From Brachycybe producta (Eukaryota > Arthropoda > Diplopoda > Playtdesmida > Andrognathidae): a stretch of 64,000 bases of DNA. Shown one piece after another: positions 28,816-39,654 of this stretch. The stretch covers positions 2,962,469-3,026,468 of the forward strand of contig JAUPFP010000031.1 of NCBI GenBank assembly GCA_036925085.1, written 5' to 3'. Below the pieces are notes generated by a model that saw nothing but the letters and a program-made list of their open reading frames with translations, ran no database searches and was not told the DNA's origin. Position 1 is the stretch's first letter. Every line of letters begins with the position of its first letter. A program made the translations under genes and the position numbers.

Positions 28816-30165
28816 ACATATATTTGTATCTCAACCTTTTTCCTCCATTTATGTCTATCTCATTTTATTTTAATCTCAATGTTTTTCTCTCCACTTGTTT
28901 CCATCTCTTTCAATTTTATCTCAAGTCATTTCTTTTCTTCACTTATTTCCAATCTCCTTTTACATTTTTCTATCTCAATCATTTTCTTTCTATCTCACTT
29001 TCATATCTGAATTTCTATCCGAACCCTTCCCCCTCCCCCAATTTAATTTTTATCTCAATTTTTTCATTTTACATTTCAAATTTATCTCATTTTTCTTTCC
29101 ATCTCTCTCTTTATTTGCATTTTCTTTTAAAGAAACATCACCTTTAAGAAAACAAAATGGCGCCCATATAATGTCCAATATATATGTTATTCTTATTATA
29201 TAAAAAAAATTTAAATGTCCGCCATTTTTTTGTTATCTCATTTCAACAGAAAATTATCAAAGCTGAAAATTAAAACCCCTTCTTGATTTGAAATAATCAG
29301 TAAATTAAATTCAAATAAAACTCAAACGATGCATAAATTGAAAAAAAAAATCAATTGATTTAGCTTCCAAGGCAACGCCATCTTTAAATTCCCCCATATC
29401 CACCCACCCACCTTAAAAAAAACGAATGGCTATCTCACCTTTTTTTTTGTTTTTTTCTTCAAATGGACACTGGTCAATATAGAAAAAAAGGCAGTGAAAA
29501 AAGCAACCAATTAAAAAAGAGCAAATGTCTTTTTAATTAAAAAAAAGTCCTGAAAATAATTAAAAAATAAAAGATGGCTTCCAAAATATTAAAGCTGAAG
29601 TAACCATCTTTTTAAAAGAGATGTTGGTGTGTTCCTTAAAGGAATCCCTTCCTCATCACAGGTGTTTTTATATATGTTTTAAAATGAAATATATAACACA
29701 AAATAAAACACTTTCACAACAAACACACACAAAATATATGCAGAAAAAAAAATTAAAACCGCGTTTTAATCACCACAATATATATATTTTTTAGTATATT
29801 CTAGTTTTTAAGCACATTGCCTTTCTAGCTTTTTTTTTTTAAATAAAATGTGAAGAAAGATATATTGAAAAATATGCAATCATGGAGTCCTCTCTCAATG
29901 AAAGACGCACTTGAAACCAGACACACACAACACTGGTTTCTATCTAAAAAGTGCTCAACACATTGAAAAACCTGATTGAAACAAAAAAAAAAGATGGAAG
30001 AAGCGGACAAAAAAAAAAGCAGCTCACTTTCGCTCACAACAACGGTTACAAGTTTCAAATAAAAGGCGATGGTGGCGTCTCATAGCGGGATGCTGCGTAA
30101 CAACATATGATCGGTTACTATGACAACCAATAAACTGACATCTGTTGGCAACTTTTTGAAGAAAA
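28816..30165. other. Degenerate satellite and unassigned AT-rich DNA
   Basis: To about 29110 the TATCTCAnTTTT word persists irregularly. Beyond that are poly-A/T DNA and ATGGCG words (29157, 29575). GTTACTATGACAAC at 30114-30127 resembles an RFX X-box. No gene is supported. Confidence 0.4.
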
Positions 30166-32065
30166 AACAAAATAGTGGTTAAAAATGCAAGTAGATCATT
30201 TTTAGCGTTAGATGGCGCCACTAGATTTCCTCCCCCATAGAAATGTCACGACACTCTTCAATTCTTGGACTCCCATTTTTAAATTGATAATAAACTAGAA
30301 TTATCATTCTGAAGAGACTAGAAAATGAAAATTTTCAACATTTTTTTTTAGAAATCTAGCCTCTAAAACAGTCTTCTTTGATTTTAGGATGCAAGTAGAT
30401 CATTTATTTTGGTGCGTGTAGCGTTAGATGGCGCCACTAGCCCTCCTCCCATAGAAATGTACTGCAGACACTCTTCAATTCTTGACTCACCTTCTTCCTT
30501 TTTTTTTCTGCACGTGGCAAATTTTTAATTGCGTCATCGCTATTTCTCTACACGTGCTCTCTCTCTCTTCACTTATATTGTGTTCTGGGTTAAGTTTGTC
30601 ACGTGCTCTGATAATTAAGGTTGTTTTGGACGCTTTTAGAGCTAAAAGGAGGCTGCATTCGATTTCAACAGATAGGAGACGAGTGTGTAGTTTGAAACTT
30701 TATGGAGGGGTTGCAGGCGCCATCTACCTTGCATTTACACAAGTATTTTTCTATGGAGCCCTTCTTAAAAGTGTTTAGTTTCTTGGAGCCTGAAATTATA
30801 TTTCTGTACAAAAATAGGAATTTTTTTTTCATAAGATTTTCCTTTTTTCAGTTTAGAAAATAATGAATCACTGATTGTGGCCTCACAGGTAATTTAGCCT
30901 CAATGTCTTTTTTCTCAGTAAACACATTGATTTTTTTTAACTAAATTGTATTTTATTATAAATGTGGATAACCTTGTATTTAAAAGACTTTTTTTTAAAG
31001 AAAAAAAATAATTGAAATTCTGTTCAATTGCTGTCGTTTTTTTTTTGTCTTATTTTTTTGTATTCCTTTTTGTTATCCTTCTTGAACAGGTCAAAGACAA
31101 TTTCATTGTTACATCCTCACATGTAATTTTGCAATATTTAACTTAATTTGAAATTTCATCATCATCATCATCATCACCACAATGAAGAAGAATTTTTTCC
31201 GCTATTACTTTCAATATTAAAAGCCTTTAAAATAATCAATGTTCTGGTCAAGTATACGCAGGGATAAACCGTTCACATCACACTCAATATCAGTGCCTCA
31301 GAGGTAAACTGTGTTAAAGAGGAGCTCCATTGAAAAAAAAAATACTTGTGTAAATACACGGTAGATGGCGCCTGCATGCAACCCATCCATGGGTGGTCAA
31401 CTACACTCGTCGCTAATTAGTTGAAATAGAATGCATCCTTTTAGCTCTAAAAGTGCGTCCAAAACAACCTGAATTATCTGCACGTGGACAAACTTATACC
31501 CAGAACATAATTATAAGTGAAGAGAGAGCACGTGTAGAGAAATAGCGATGACGTAAATTAAAAGAATGCCACGTGCAGAAAAACGGAATAAGGTGAGTCA
31601 ACAATTGAAGAATGTCTGCAGTACATTTATGCACGGTAGATGGCGCCTGCAACCCATCCATGCGTGTCCAACTACACACTCGCCAATTAGTTGAAATAGA
31701 ATGCACCCTTTTAGCCTCTAAAAGCGTCCAAAACAACCTTAATTATCTGCACGTGGACAAACTTATACCAAGAACATAATTATAAGTGAAGCGAGAGCAC
31801 GTGTAAAAATAGCGATGACGCAATTAAAAGAATGCCACGTGCAAAAAACGAAAGAAGGTGAGTCAAGAGTTGAAGAAGTGTCTGCAGTACATATCTATAG
31901 GAGGGATAGTGGCGCCATCTAACGCTACACGGACAAAATTAATGATCTACTTGCATTCTTAAATCAAAGAAAGACTGTTTTAGAGGCTAAATTTCTATTA
32001 AAGATGTTGAAAATTTTGATTTTCTAGTCTCTTAGAGTGATAGTTCTAGTTTATTATTTATTTGA
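30166..32065. mobile_element. Fold-E composite foldback element
   Basis: The left arm (30166-30778) and the inverted right arm (about 31317-32065) surround a unique spacer. The left arm has GCGTTAGATGGCGCCACTAG twice (an outer 240-bp duplication), CTGCACGTGGCAAAT, CTACACGTGCTCTC, GTCACGTGCTCTG, TTAAGGTTGTTTTGGACGC and GGCGCCATCTACCTTGCATT. The right arm repeats these in reverse, with its own internal duplication. No transposase was seen. Confidence 0.85.
30780..31315. other. Central spacer of Fold-E
   Basis: AT-rich, with a (CAT)n run at 31158-31178. Neither arm sequence nor a coding frame is present. Confidence 0.5.
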
Positions 32066-32079
32066 AGATGGTTTTTTTA

Positions 32080-32549
32080 TGAACAAAGCTGATTTACTAA
32101 CTGTGATTATTTCTCTTGTCTTTTAGAAGAGCAAAATTATGAAAAACTCGAAAGTGTTTTAGAAACTAGAAGGGTTAGCTTAGGCACTTATGATTTATTT
32201 TCATATCTTTCAAAATAAACTTTTTATAGATTTCAAAGTGACAAAAAGTTTATTTTAAACGATATCAACTTGAAGTTTCTTTTAAGATGGTTTTATGAAC
32301 AGCTGTCCTTCAGATGTCCTTCAGAAGAGCACAATAAAAAAAGCTTAAAGCTAAAAGCTTAGCTTAAAGATTGTTTTCATGTTGATATCTGAAAACTTAT
32401 TTTGAAACTGTAAAAAAAAGTTTATTTTAAAAGATATCAAACATGAAAATAATTTTAAGTGATTGAGCTACCCTTCTAGTTTCTAAAACACATTCAAGTT
32501 TGTTTTCATTTTGTACCTGAAAGACAGAAATAATCAAAGAGTTCGAGCG
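32080..32549. mobile_element. Fold-B arm pair, left limb of inverted duplication
   Basis: Two Fold-B modules in tandem: TTTTAGAAACTAGAAGGGTT, a core, GAACAGCTGTCCTTCAG, a second core, CTACCCTTCTAGTTTCTAAA, CTGAAAGACAGAAATAATCA and AGAGTTCGAGCG. The order is mirrored at 34362-34790. Confidence 0.85.
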
Positions 32550-33194
32550 ACAGGCAGTTAGAAATAGGAGAGAACTTCAGTTGGCTCCGCCCCTTTTTAT
32601 GTCGACCGGCAACTTCTAATTGGTTTGTTGTGTGATTTGACGTTGAAAAGGGCGGAGCATGTAACGTCACACTACATAACCAACCAATTAGAAGTTGCCG
32701 TTCGTCATTAAAAAGGGAGGAGCCAACTTCTGTTCATCCCGTTTTCTAATTGCCTGTCTTAAAAAGAGGTAGTTAGAAATCGGGGAGAACACAAGTTGGC
32801 TCCGCCCTTTTTATGACGACTGGCAACTTCTAATTGGTTTGTTGTGGGGTTCGACGTTGAAAAGGGCGGAGCATGTGACGTCAGACTACATAACCAACCG
32901 ATTAGAAGGTTCCGTTCGTCATAAAAAGGGCGGAGCCAACTGAAGTTCGTCCCGATTTCTAATTGCCTGTAAAAAAGTACCCGTACTCCACAGGCAATTA
33001 GAAATCGGGCCATACAGAAGTTGGCTCCGCCCTTTTTATGACGACCGGCAACTTCTAATTGGTTTGTTGTGTGGTTCGACGTTGAAAATAGCGGAGAGCA
33101 TGTGACGTCAGACTACATAACCAACCAATTAGAAGTTGCCGTTCGTCATAACAAGGGCGGAGCCAACTGAAGTTCTCTCCTATTTCTAACTGCC
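32550..33194. mobile_element. Fold-A trimer (right terminus truncated)
   Basis: Three Fold-A units with G-type outer ends (ACAGGCAGTTAGAAATAGGA, CTCTCCTATTTCTAACTGCC) and A-type inner ends. The second linker has CCGTACTCCACAGGCAATTA. The last base-pairs of the right terminus are replaced by GTTTCTCCCCC. The left flank GTTCGAGCG is the same Fold-B site hit by the trimer at 33705. Confidence 0.9.
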
Positions 33195-33672
33195 GTTTCT
33201 CCCCCTAAAAATTTGAAATTTGTTGAAATCCTATCTTCATCTCATTTTTTCTTGTAAGAAAATAAAATTATGCTTCATTTACATAAAGGACAAAATAATA
33301 AAGAAAAAATATGATTGACAGTTTTAAAAGTTTGTAAATAATAATGGTGAGTTTTTTTTTAATAGAAAAATAAACAAAAATTAAAGTAGGTCAAAATTGT
33401 ATTCTAAAACATAATAAAAAAAGGGACATTTGAACACAAACACAAAAAAAAAAAACGATCATTACCACCATTTACTACCATTGAATTGCTCATTTTGAAA
33501 AGAAGAAGAAGAAGGCCTCAAAAAATAAATATCGATTGACCCCTTTGATGCCCAGAGAAAGGAAGTTATTTATAAAAAGAAGAGCCTCGAGGAGGAGAGT
33601 AGAACTGAGGGTAGTTGGATATATTCTTATAATATCATTAATAATGTACAGAGTGTGTTTTCAAAGTAATAA
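33195..33672. other. Spacer of the inverted duplication
   Basis: AT-rich DNA with a long run of A-tracts, an AGAAGAAGAAGAAGG stretch at 33501-33515 and a GAGCCTCGAGGAGGAG block. No gene. Confidence 0.4.
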
Positions 33673-33704
33673 AGGTGGGTTCAGTGTAAACGCACCGCTC
33701 GAAC

Positions 33705-34361
33705 ACAGGTAGTTAGAAACAGGAGAGAACTTCAGTTGGCTCCGCCCTTTTTATGACGACCGGCAACTTCTAATTGGTTTGTTGTGTAGTCTGACGTCAC
33801 ATGCTTCGCCCTTTTCAATGTCGAACCACACAACAAACCAATTAGAAGTTGCCGGTCGTCATAAAAGAGGCGGAGCCAACTTCTGTATGTCCCGATTTCT
33901 AATTGCCTGTGGAGTACGGTACTTTTTTTACAGGCAATTAGAAATCGGGACGAACTACAGTTGGCTCCGCCCTTTTTATGACGACCGGCAACTCCTAATT
34001 GGTTTGTTATGTAGTCTGACGTCACATGCTGCGCCCCTTTCAACGTCGAACCACGCAATAAACCTATTAGAAGTTGCCAGTCGTCATAAAAAGGGCGGAG
34101 CCAACTTCTGTATGTCCCGATTTCTAATTGCCTGTGAAGTACGGTACTTTTTTTTACAGGCAATTAGAAATCGGGACGAACTTCAGTTGGCTCCGCCCTT
34201 GTTATGACGACCGGCAACTTCTAATTGGTTGGTTATGTAGTCTGACGTCACATGCTCCGCCCTTTTCAATGTCGAACCACGCAATAAACCTATTAGAAGT
34301 TGCCAGTCGTCATAAAAAGGGCGGAGCCAACTGAAGTTCTCTCCTATTTCTAACTGCCTGT
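33705..34361. mobile_element. Fold-A trimer with exact 9-bp target duplication
   Basis: 657 bp, three Fold-A units, linkers GTGGAGTACGGTAC and GTGAAGTACGGTAC plus T-runs. CGCTCGAAC occurs immediately on both sides (33696-33704 and 34362-34370), so the trimer moved as one unit. Outer ends are G-type and inner ends are A-type. Confidence 0.95.
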
Positions 34362-34861
34362 CGCTCGAACTCTTTGATTATTTCTGTCTTTCAGGTACAA
34401 AATGAAAACAAACTTGAATGTGTTTTAGAAACTAGAAGGGTAGCTCAATCACTTAAAATTATTTTCATGTTTGATATCTTTTAAAATAAACTTTTTTTTT
34501 TACAGTTTCAAAATAAGTTTTTAGATATCAACATGAAAGCAATCTTTGAGCTACCCTTCTAGTTTCTAAAACACTTTCTAGTTTTTTTATTGTGCTCTTC
34601 TGAAGAACAGCTGTTCATAAAACCATCATAAAAGAAACGTCAAGTGGATATCGTTTATAATAGACTTTTTGTCATTTAGAAATCTATAAAAAGTTTATTT
34701 TGAAAAGTGCCCAAGCTAACCCTTCTAGTTTCTAAAAAAAACATTCAAGTTTCTCTTCATTTTGTAGAAGAGAAGACAATATAACCAAAGTTTTTGTAAA
34801 AAGTTTGTTTCGAAACATGAAACTCATAACTCATTAAAGCGGCATTCACACTAGGCTGGTT

Positions 34862-35268
34862 TACAAGCCGCTGGTTGCTGCTGGCTATTAGCAGCAACAG
34901 CAAGCGGCAGCTGCTTTGGGTTCACACTTGTCCAGTCACTGCTGGTATTAGCAGTGCAAGTCATCCAATCACCGTCTTGCAAAAACACAAACTCTAACAA
35001 CAACCAACCCAAGCAGTGGAGTTTCAACTACCACTAGTGCCACTACTAGCAACAAAAAGTTCACACTAGATGGCAGCAGCAGGAAGGGAGTCACATGACC
35101 AGCTGGTAGCTGCTAAAGTTGGACATGTCCAACTTCACCAGCCGCTGTTAAAATCACTAGCATGCTGGTGAAAGCAGCTGCTGGTAGCACTTCAGACTAT
35201 GCTGCTAGAGCGCTACAACCAGCCAGCAGCAACTAGCAGCTTGTAAACCAGCCTAGTGTGACTGCGCC
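34862..35268. mobile_element. Fold-L CAG-rich foldback element
   Basis: Ends GGCATTCACACTAGGCTGGT (then TTACAAGC) and GCTTGTAAACCAGCCTAGTG. The interior is full of GCTGCTGG and CAGCAG words, with a nested TTGGACATGTCCAA palindrome near 35125. It is clearly GC-richer than its host and sits inside a Fold-B. Confidence 0.88.
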
Positions 35269-35345
35269 ATAAGTGATTGAGCAACCCTTCTATTTTCTAA
35301 AACACTTTCTAGTTTCTTTCTTAATTTTACTCTTATGAAAAAAAA

Positions 35346-35913
35346 AAAAAAACAGAATAATCATAATTCGAAAATTAACTATTCAGAGAGAAAAAACCCA
35401 ACCATGAATAAAATAGGCCATTGTTTTGTTTGTTTCTAGTTTTTTGTTTTATTTTGTGCAAAATTAAATAATAAACAATCTGGAACAAATTGTTGCTCGT
35501 AAATTTCAATAGAAGATTGGAAGGTGGGAGGATATTCAATGACGTCATAATATAATTTATTATAGAACACATTGCTCAACTTCCAATTGCGATCTCAATG
35601 TATTTTACGATGATAAATAAACCACAATTTGCTTAAAATTCCATCAATTTTTCAACCAACATATATATAACAAAGGTGGTCACATTCTTGACCCTTCGAC
35701 CCCCAACCCCACACTGGGCCCTCCCTCCTCTTGACCCTTTCCTTTAAGCCCTCAGATATTTGACCCAACGAAAACAACTCTCTTCCAATATATCAACCAC
35801 AGAATTAAAACTCAAAATACAAGAAAGAAACTCTCTAACCAGGGTTCCAACATAAAAAAAAATCTTTTTGTGTAGGAACCCCTGGTTGCTGAGAGTTTAA
35901 GTTGAAGTAATCT
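35346..35913. other. Unassigned spacer
   Basis: Contains a CTCTCTAACCAGGGTTCC / GGAACCCCTGGTTGCTGAGAG inverted pair at 35831-35900, a hairpin of unknown type. No gene. Confidence 0.4.
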
Positions 35914-35917
35914 TTAA

Positions 35918-36733
35918 GAGGCTATACATCACAAAATTACTTCGAAAAATCTCCACAAACAGCACTAGCATCGTTTTTCTATTGAGCCCATAGACCCAAT
36001 GTTTTAAAAAAATGTTAATTTTTAAAATACACAGCAGTCGAGGCGGCAATATGTTTATTTTTCATATTTAAAGTTGTCCAATTTTGATAGTTCAAAGTGC
36101 AATGTGCACCTTAAACACATGCTGATCGAGTAATAGAATGACAAAAAATTGGTAAGTGCGGTTCTATTTTTAAAGCAGTATTTCAAAACCGCGAATTTCT
36201 AACTTTGATGTTAAATTACATTGAGTACGTGCTCGTAAACACAAAAACATCCATTAAAATGTTCGTAAAAATACGTAAATATAATTTTTTTAAAAAAACC
36301 ACAATGAAACCACAGTGAAGCCAACAAATTGGCGCACGTGCTGAATTTTTTTTCTGATTTTTTAAAATTATTTTTACGTATTTTTACGAGCATTTTAACG
36401 GATGCTTTTTTGCTTACGAGCGCGTACTCAATGGAGTTTAACGTAAGAGTTAAAAATTCGCGATTTTGAAATAGTTTTAAAAATAGAAAAACACTTACCA
36501 ATTTTTTGTCATTCTATCACTCGATCAGCATATATTTAAGGTGCATATTGCACTTTGAACCATCAAAATTGGACAACTTTAAATATGAAAAATAAACATA
36601 TTGCCGACGCGACTGCTTTGTAAATTTTAAAAATTAACGTATTTTCTTTAACATTGGGTCTATGGGCTCAATAGAAAAACGATGCTAGCGCTCATTGCGG
36701 AAATTTTTCGAAGTAATTTTGCAATGTAGCCTC
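35918..36733. mobile_element. Fold-M, 816-bp foldback element with TTAA duplications
   Basis: The arms are about 390 bp each and meet near 36325. Landmarks mirrored in order are GAGGCTA, AATTACTTCGAAAAAT, CATCGTTTTTCTATTGAGCC, AATATGTTTATTTTTCATAT, AAAGTGCAATGTGCACCTTA, GACAAAAAATTGGTAAGTG and GTAAAAATACGTAAA. TTAA flanks both ends (35914-35917, 36734-36737), as in piggyBac-like and other TTAA-targeting elements. No transposase frame. Confidence 0.93.
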
Positions 36734-36737
36734 TTAA

Positions 36738-37010
36738 GATGGTTTATGAACAGTTAATTGAATTTGTTTTTCAGAAGAGCAAAATTACAGAGAAACTAGA
36801 ACGAATTTAGAAACTAGAAGGGTATTTTCATGTCGATATCTTTCAAAATAAACTTTTTTGTCAAAATTTTTTTTAGAAAAATATCGTTTGCTAATTACAA
36901 ACTGTCAGATCTGAAGGTTTATTTTGAAAATTTATAAATATCAAATCAAAATAAATAAAAAATCTCCTTCTAGTTTTTAATAACAACTTTTCCAAGTCAG
37001 TCCTCTCTTT
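36738..37010. mobile_element. Fold-B MITE
   Basis: It resumes directly after Fold-M: GATGGTTTATGAACAG, TTTTTCAGAAGAGCAAAATT, TTAGAAACTAGAAGGGTATT, the core, and CTCCTTCTAGTTTTTAATAA. Fold-M inserted at this copy's TTAA. Confidence 0.8.
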
Positions 37011-37200
37011 CGCAATGAAACGTGTATTGCAAATTATCACTCCCATTATTAAACGTGTAATTTTCTGCCTTAAGGGGGTCAATAGGTCAGGTTTTTTGTT
37101 TTGTTTTAAGATATCGTAAATATTTTCATCGATAGATTTTATAAAATACAAGATTCCAATCTTTAAAATCACGATCATAATAAGATTATTATTTATTTTG

Positions 37201-38400
37201 TTCACGAAATTCGAACTCTTGTTCGTTAATATTTCTCTCTTTCCCAGATGGCGCCACTGAAGTGACTATCAGGTTTTATACTTAGGCCTCTTCCCTCCCT
37301 TTCACCTGCTGTTTTGATGAAAATTTATATTTTTCAAGCGAACGTTTTTCAGAAGAAACATTACGAAAAAATTCAAAGTGTTTTAGAAACTAGAATAGTT
37401 CATGATAATGCTAAAAGTTTTTTCAGGATATTATCTTTCAAAATAAACGTTTTAGAACAGTTTTGAAAAATGACCGAAACTAGTTTTTCATGAAATTTCA
37501 ATAGAAAAATCTAAAAAACCGGGTCAATTTTTCAAACTGAACTATAAAATTGTTTATTTTTTAAGATATTTTCATGAAAAAACTTTCAGCATAATCTTTT
37601 ACCATTCTAGTTTTGAAAACAATTTCAATTTTATTGTAGGGCCTAATATTTTTTCCTGATAATTGAATTCTTCCACCTCCGGAAAACATTACGAACAAAA
37701 TTCAAAGTGTTTTAGAAACTAGAATAGTTGGTGATAATGCTAAGTTTTTTCAATGATGATATCTTTCAAAATAAACTTTTTATAACAGTTTGAAAAATGG
37801 CCGAAACTAGTTTTTCATGAAATTTCAATAGAAAAATCTAAAAAACAGGATCATTTTTCAAACTAAACTATAAAATTGTTTATTTTGTAAGATATTGCAA
37901 TGAAAAAAAAAAAAAACGTTTAACAATATTTTGCTATTCTAGTTTGGAAAACAAGTTGAATTTTAATGTAGGGCCAAATATTTTTTTTCCTTATAATTGA
38001 ATTCTTCCACCCCAGGAAAACAAACGTTTTAGAAACTAGAATAGTTTTTTTCAATGGTGATATCTTTCAAAATAAACTATTTATAACAGTTTGAAAAATG
38101 GCCGAAAATAGTTTTTCATGAAATGTCACTGAAAAAACAAAAAAAAAACTGGGCCTTTTTCAAACTGAAGTATAAAATTGTTTATTTTGTAAGATATTGC
38201 CGTGAAAAAATCTTTTGCTATTCTAGTTTGAAAAACAATTTGAGTTTTGTTGTTTCTGAAAAAAAAAAACGTTCCCTTGACGTTTTTTGCAATCAAATTT
38301 TACAAAAAACGTCTATGGAGCTCAGGATTAGCCACTGGCAGTGGCGCCATTCAGATGAACAAAAGCAAAATAAATATCTATTCCGCCACCTTAATCGTTC
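37201..38400. mobile_element. Fold-J with three tandem cores
   Basis: It starts with CCAGATGGCGCCACTGAAGT and TTTTTCAAGCGAACGTTTTT. Three successive modules (about 37370-37640, 37680-37960, 38030-38260) follow, each with TTTTAGAAACTAGAATAGTT, TATCTTTCAAAATAAAC, TTTTTCATGAAATTTCAATA and AACTATAAAATTGTTTATTT. It ends with GTCTATGGAGCTCAGGATTA, CAGTGGCGCCATTC and AATAAATATCTATTCCGCC. Confidence 0.85.
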
Positions 38401-38905
38401 TCTCATCACTCTCTCACTCTTTCTTTCTCCTCCCATAATTTTTTTTAAAAAATTATGCAAATGAACCACCAAAATGTTGATTATGGGAAGAAAAACCTTT
38501 AAGAAAAACATGAAATAATTTCAGTAAAAAAAAAAACTTAAACCAGTTCACCATGATGTAAATTTTAAGGGGGAGAGAATTTTTGTTTAAAAGTGGGTGA
38601 CTTAACAAGTGGGTGGGTGGGTGGTCTGGCACACATTTTATAGAAATGGACACCCGAAAATTTATGGACACGACTTTTCAACACAAACCGCAACAACAAC
38701 AAAAAAAACAGCCAAAAATCTAGGCCAGAAATTATGAAATTTAATCTCCACACTTTGGTTAATTTCCTTTTCTTCAATCAAATTCATCATCATCAACCAG
38801 CATTTAGAACAAAAATCACCCTCTGCCATAGGCCAACCGGATATCATATGGATATATTTAAAATTTGCTATTCGGCCCTCACTTTTAATGAAGTTGCACA
38901 TAATA
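38401..38905. other. Unassigned spacer
   Basis: Poly-A/T, GTGGGTGGGTGGGTGG at 38599-38614, and a more balanced block at 38730-38900. Overlapping short frames on both strands lack domains. No gene is called. Confidence 0.35.
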
Positions 38906-38909
38906 TATC

Positions 38910-39650
38910 TTCTCTAAAAGCTAGTATAATGCCTCAGGAGCACTCTCATCTGGCCCCAGAAGTCCCAAAAAGCTTGGAAAAGCACAAGGAAATAAGAATT
39001 TTTAAAATTCGAAAAAATGGGCCAAAAACCAAGTCTATATTTTTTTGGCTTTTTTTCAAAAAACGGCCGAAAGTCGAAAAATATTTAAATGTTCTAAAAG
39101 CTCTAAAATGTCTCAGGAATGCTTAACTGGATTCAAGGATCACACAAGGATTCAAGAATTTTTAAAATTCGAAAAAATGGGTGAAAAACCAAGTCTGGTT
39201 TTTTTCAAAAAACGGCCAAAAGTCAAAAACCATTTAAAATGCTCTAAAATTTCCTCAGGAGTGCTCAACTGGCACCAGAAGTCCCCAAAAGCTTAGAAAA
39301 GCACAAGGATTCAAGCATTTTTAAAATTCAAAAAATGGGTGAAAACCCAAGTCTTTGGCTTTTTTTCAAAAAACGGCCAAAAGTCAAAAAATATTTCAAT
39401 GCTTTAGTCTAAAAGCTCTAAAATGCCACAGGAAAGCTCAATCGGTCCTAGAAGTCCCAAAAACCTTAGAAAAGCACAAGGATTCAAGAATGTTTAAAAT
39501 GGGTGAAAAACCAAGTCTGGCTTTTTTCAAAAAAACGGCCAAAAGTCAAAAACTATTTAAAATACTCTAAAAACTCCTCAGGAGTGCTCAACTGGCCCCA
39601 GAAGTCCCAAACAGCTTAGGAAAGCACAAGGATTCAAGAATTTTTAAAAT
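38910..39650 (+). repeat. Diverged tandem repeats of about 150-190 bp
   Basis: Four to five copies of a unit with CTCAGGAGTGCTCAACTGGC, CCAGAAGTCCCAAAAGCTTA, AAAAGCACAAGGATTCAAGA, ATTTTTAAAATTCGAAAAAA, TGGGTGAAAAACCAAGTCTG and CAAAAAACGGCCAAAAGTCA. It sits between two Fold-J right ends (38280-38400 and 39655-39775), as if it amplified inside a Fold-J. Confidence 0.88.
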
Positions 39651-39654
39651 TCAA

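Larger units (their letters stand above)
33673..35345. mobile_element. Fold-B element carrying a Fold-A trimer and Fold-L
   Basis: The outer end AAGGTGGGTTCAGTGTAAAC GCACC is cut by the trimer and resumes with CGCTCGAACTCTTTGATTAT. Two B modules follow (34371-34600 and 34640-34790). Fold-L then interrupts, and the element closes with AAGTGATTGAGCAACCCTTC and TTCTTAATTTTACTC. Confidence 0.85.

Noticed and set aside
27641-29203. Frames rich in Ile, Leu, Ser and Phe that look like membrane proteins
   Set aside because: Pyrimidine-rich satellite DNA always translates to hydrophobic residues. Several frames overlap in the same region.
33732-34334. Frames of 143, 142 and 68 codons with similar peptides across several loci
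   Set aside because: They are conserved because they translate Fold-A trimers. The peptide is a by-product of a conserved palindrome and is read from either strand.
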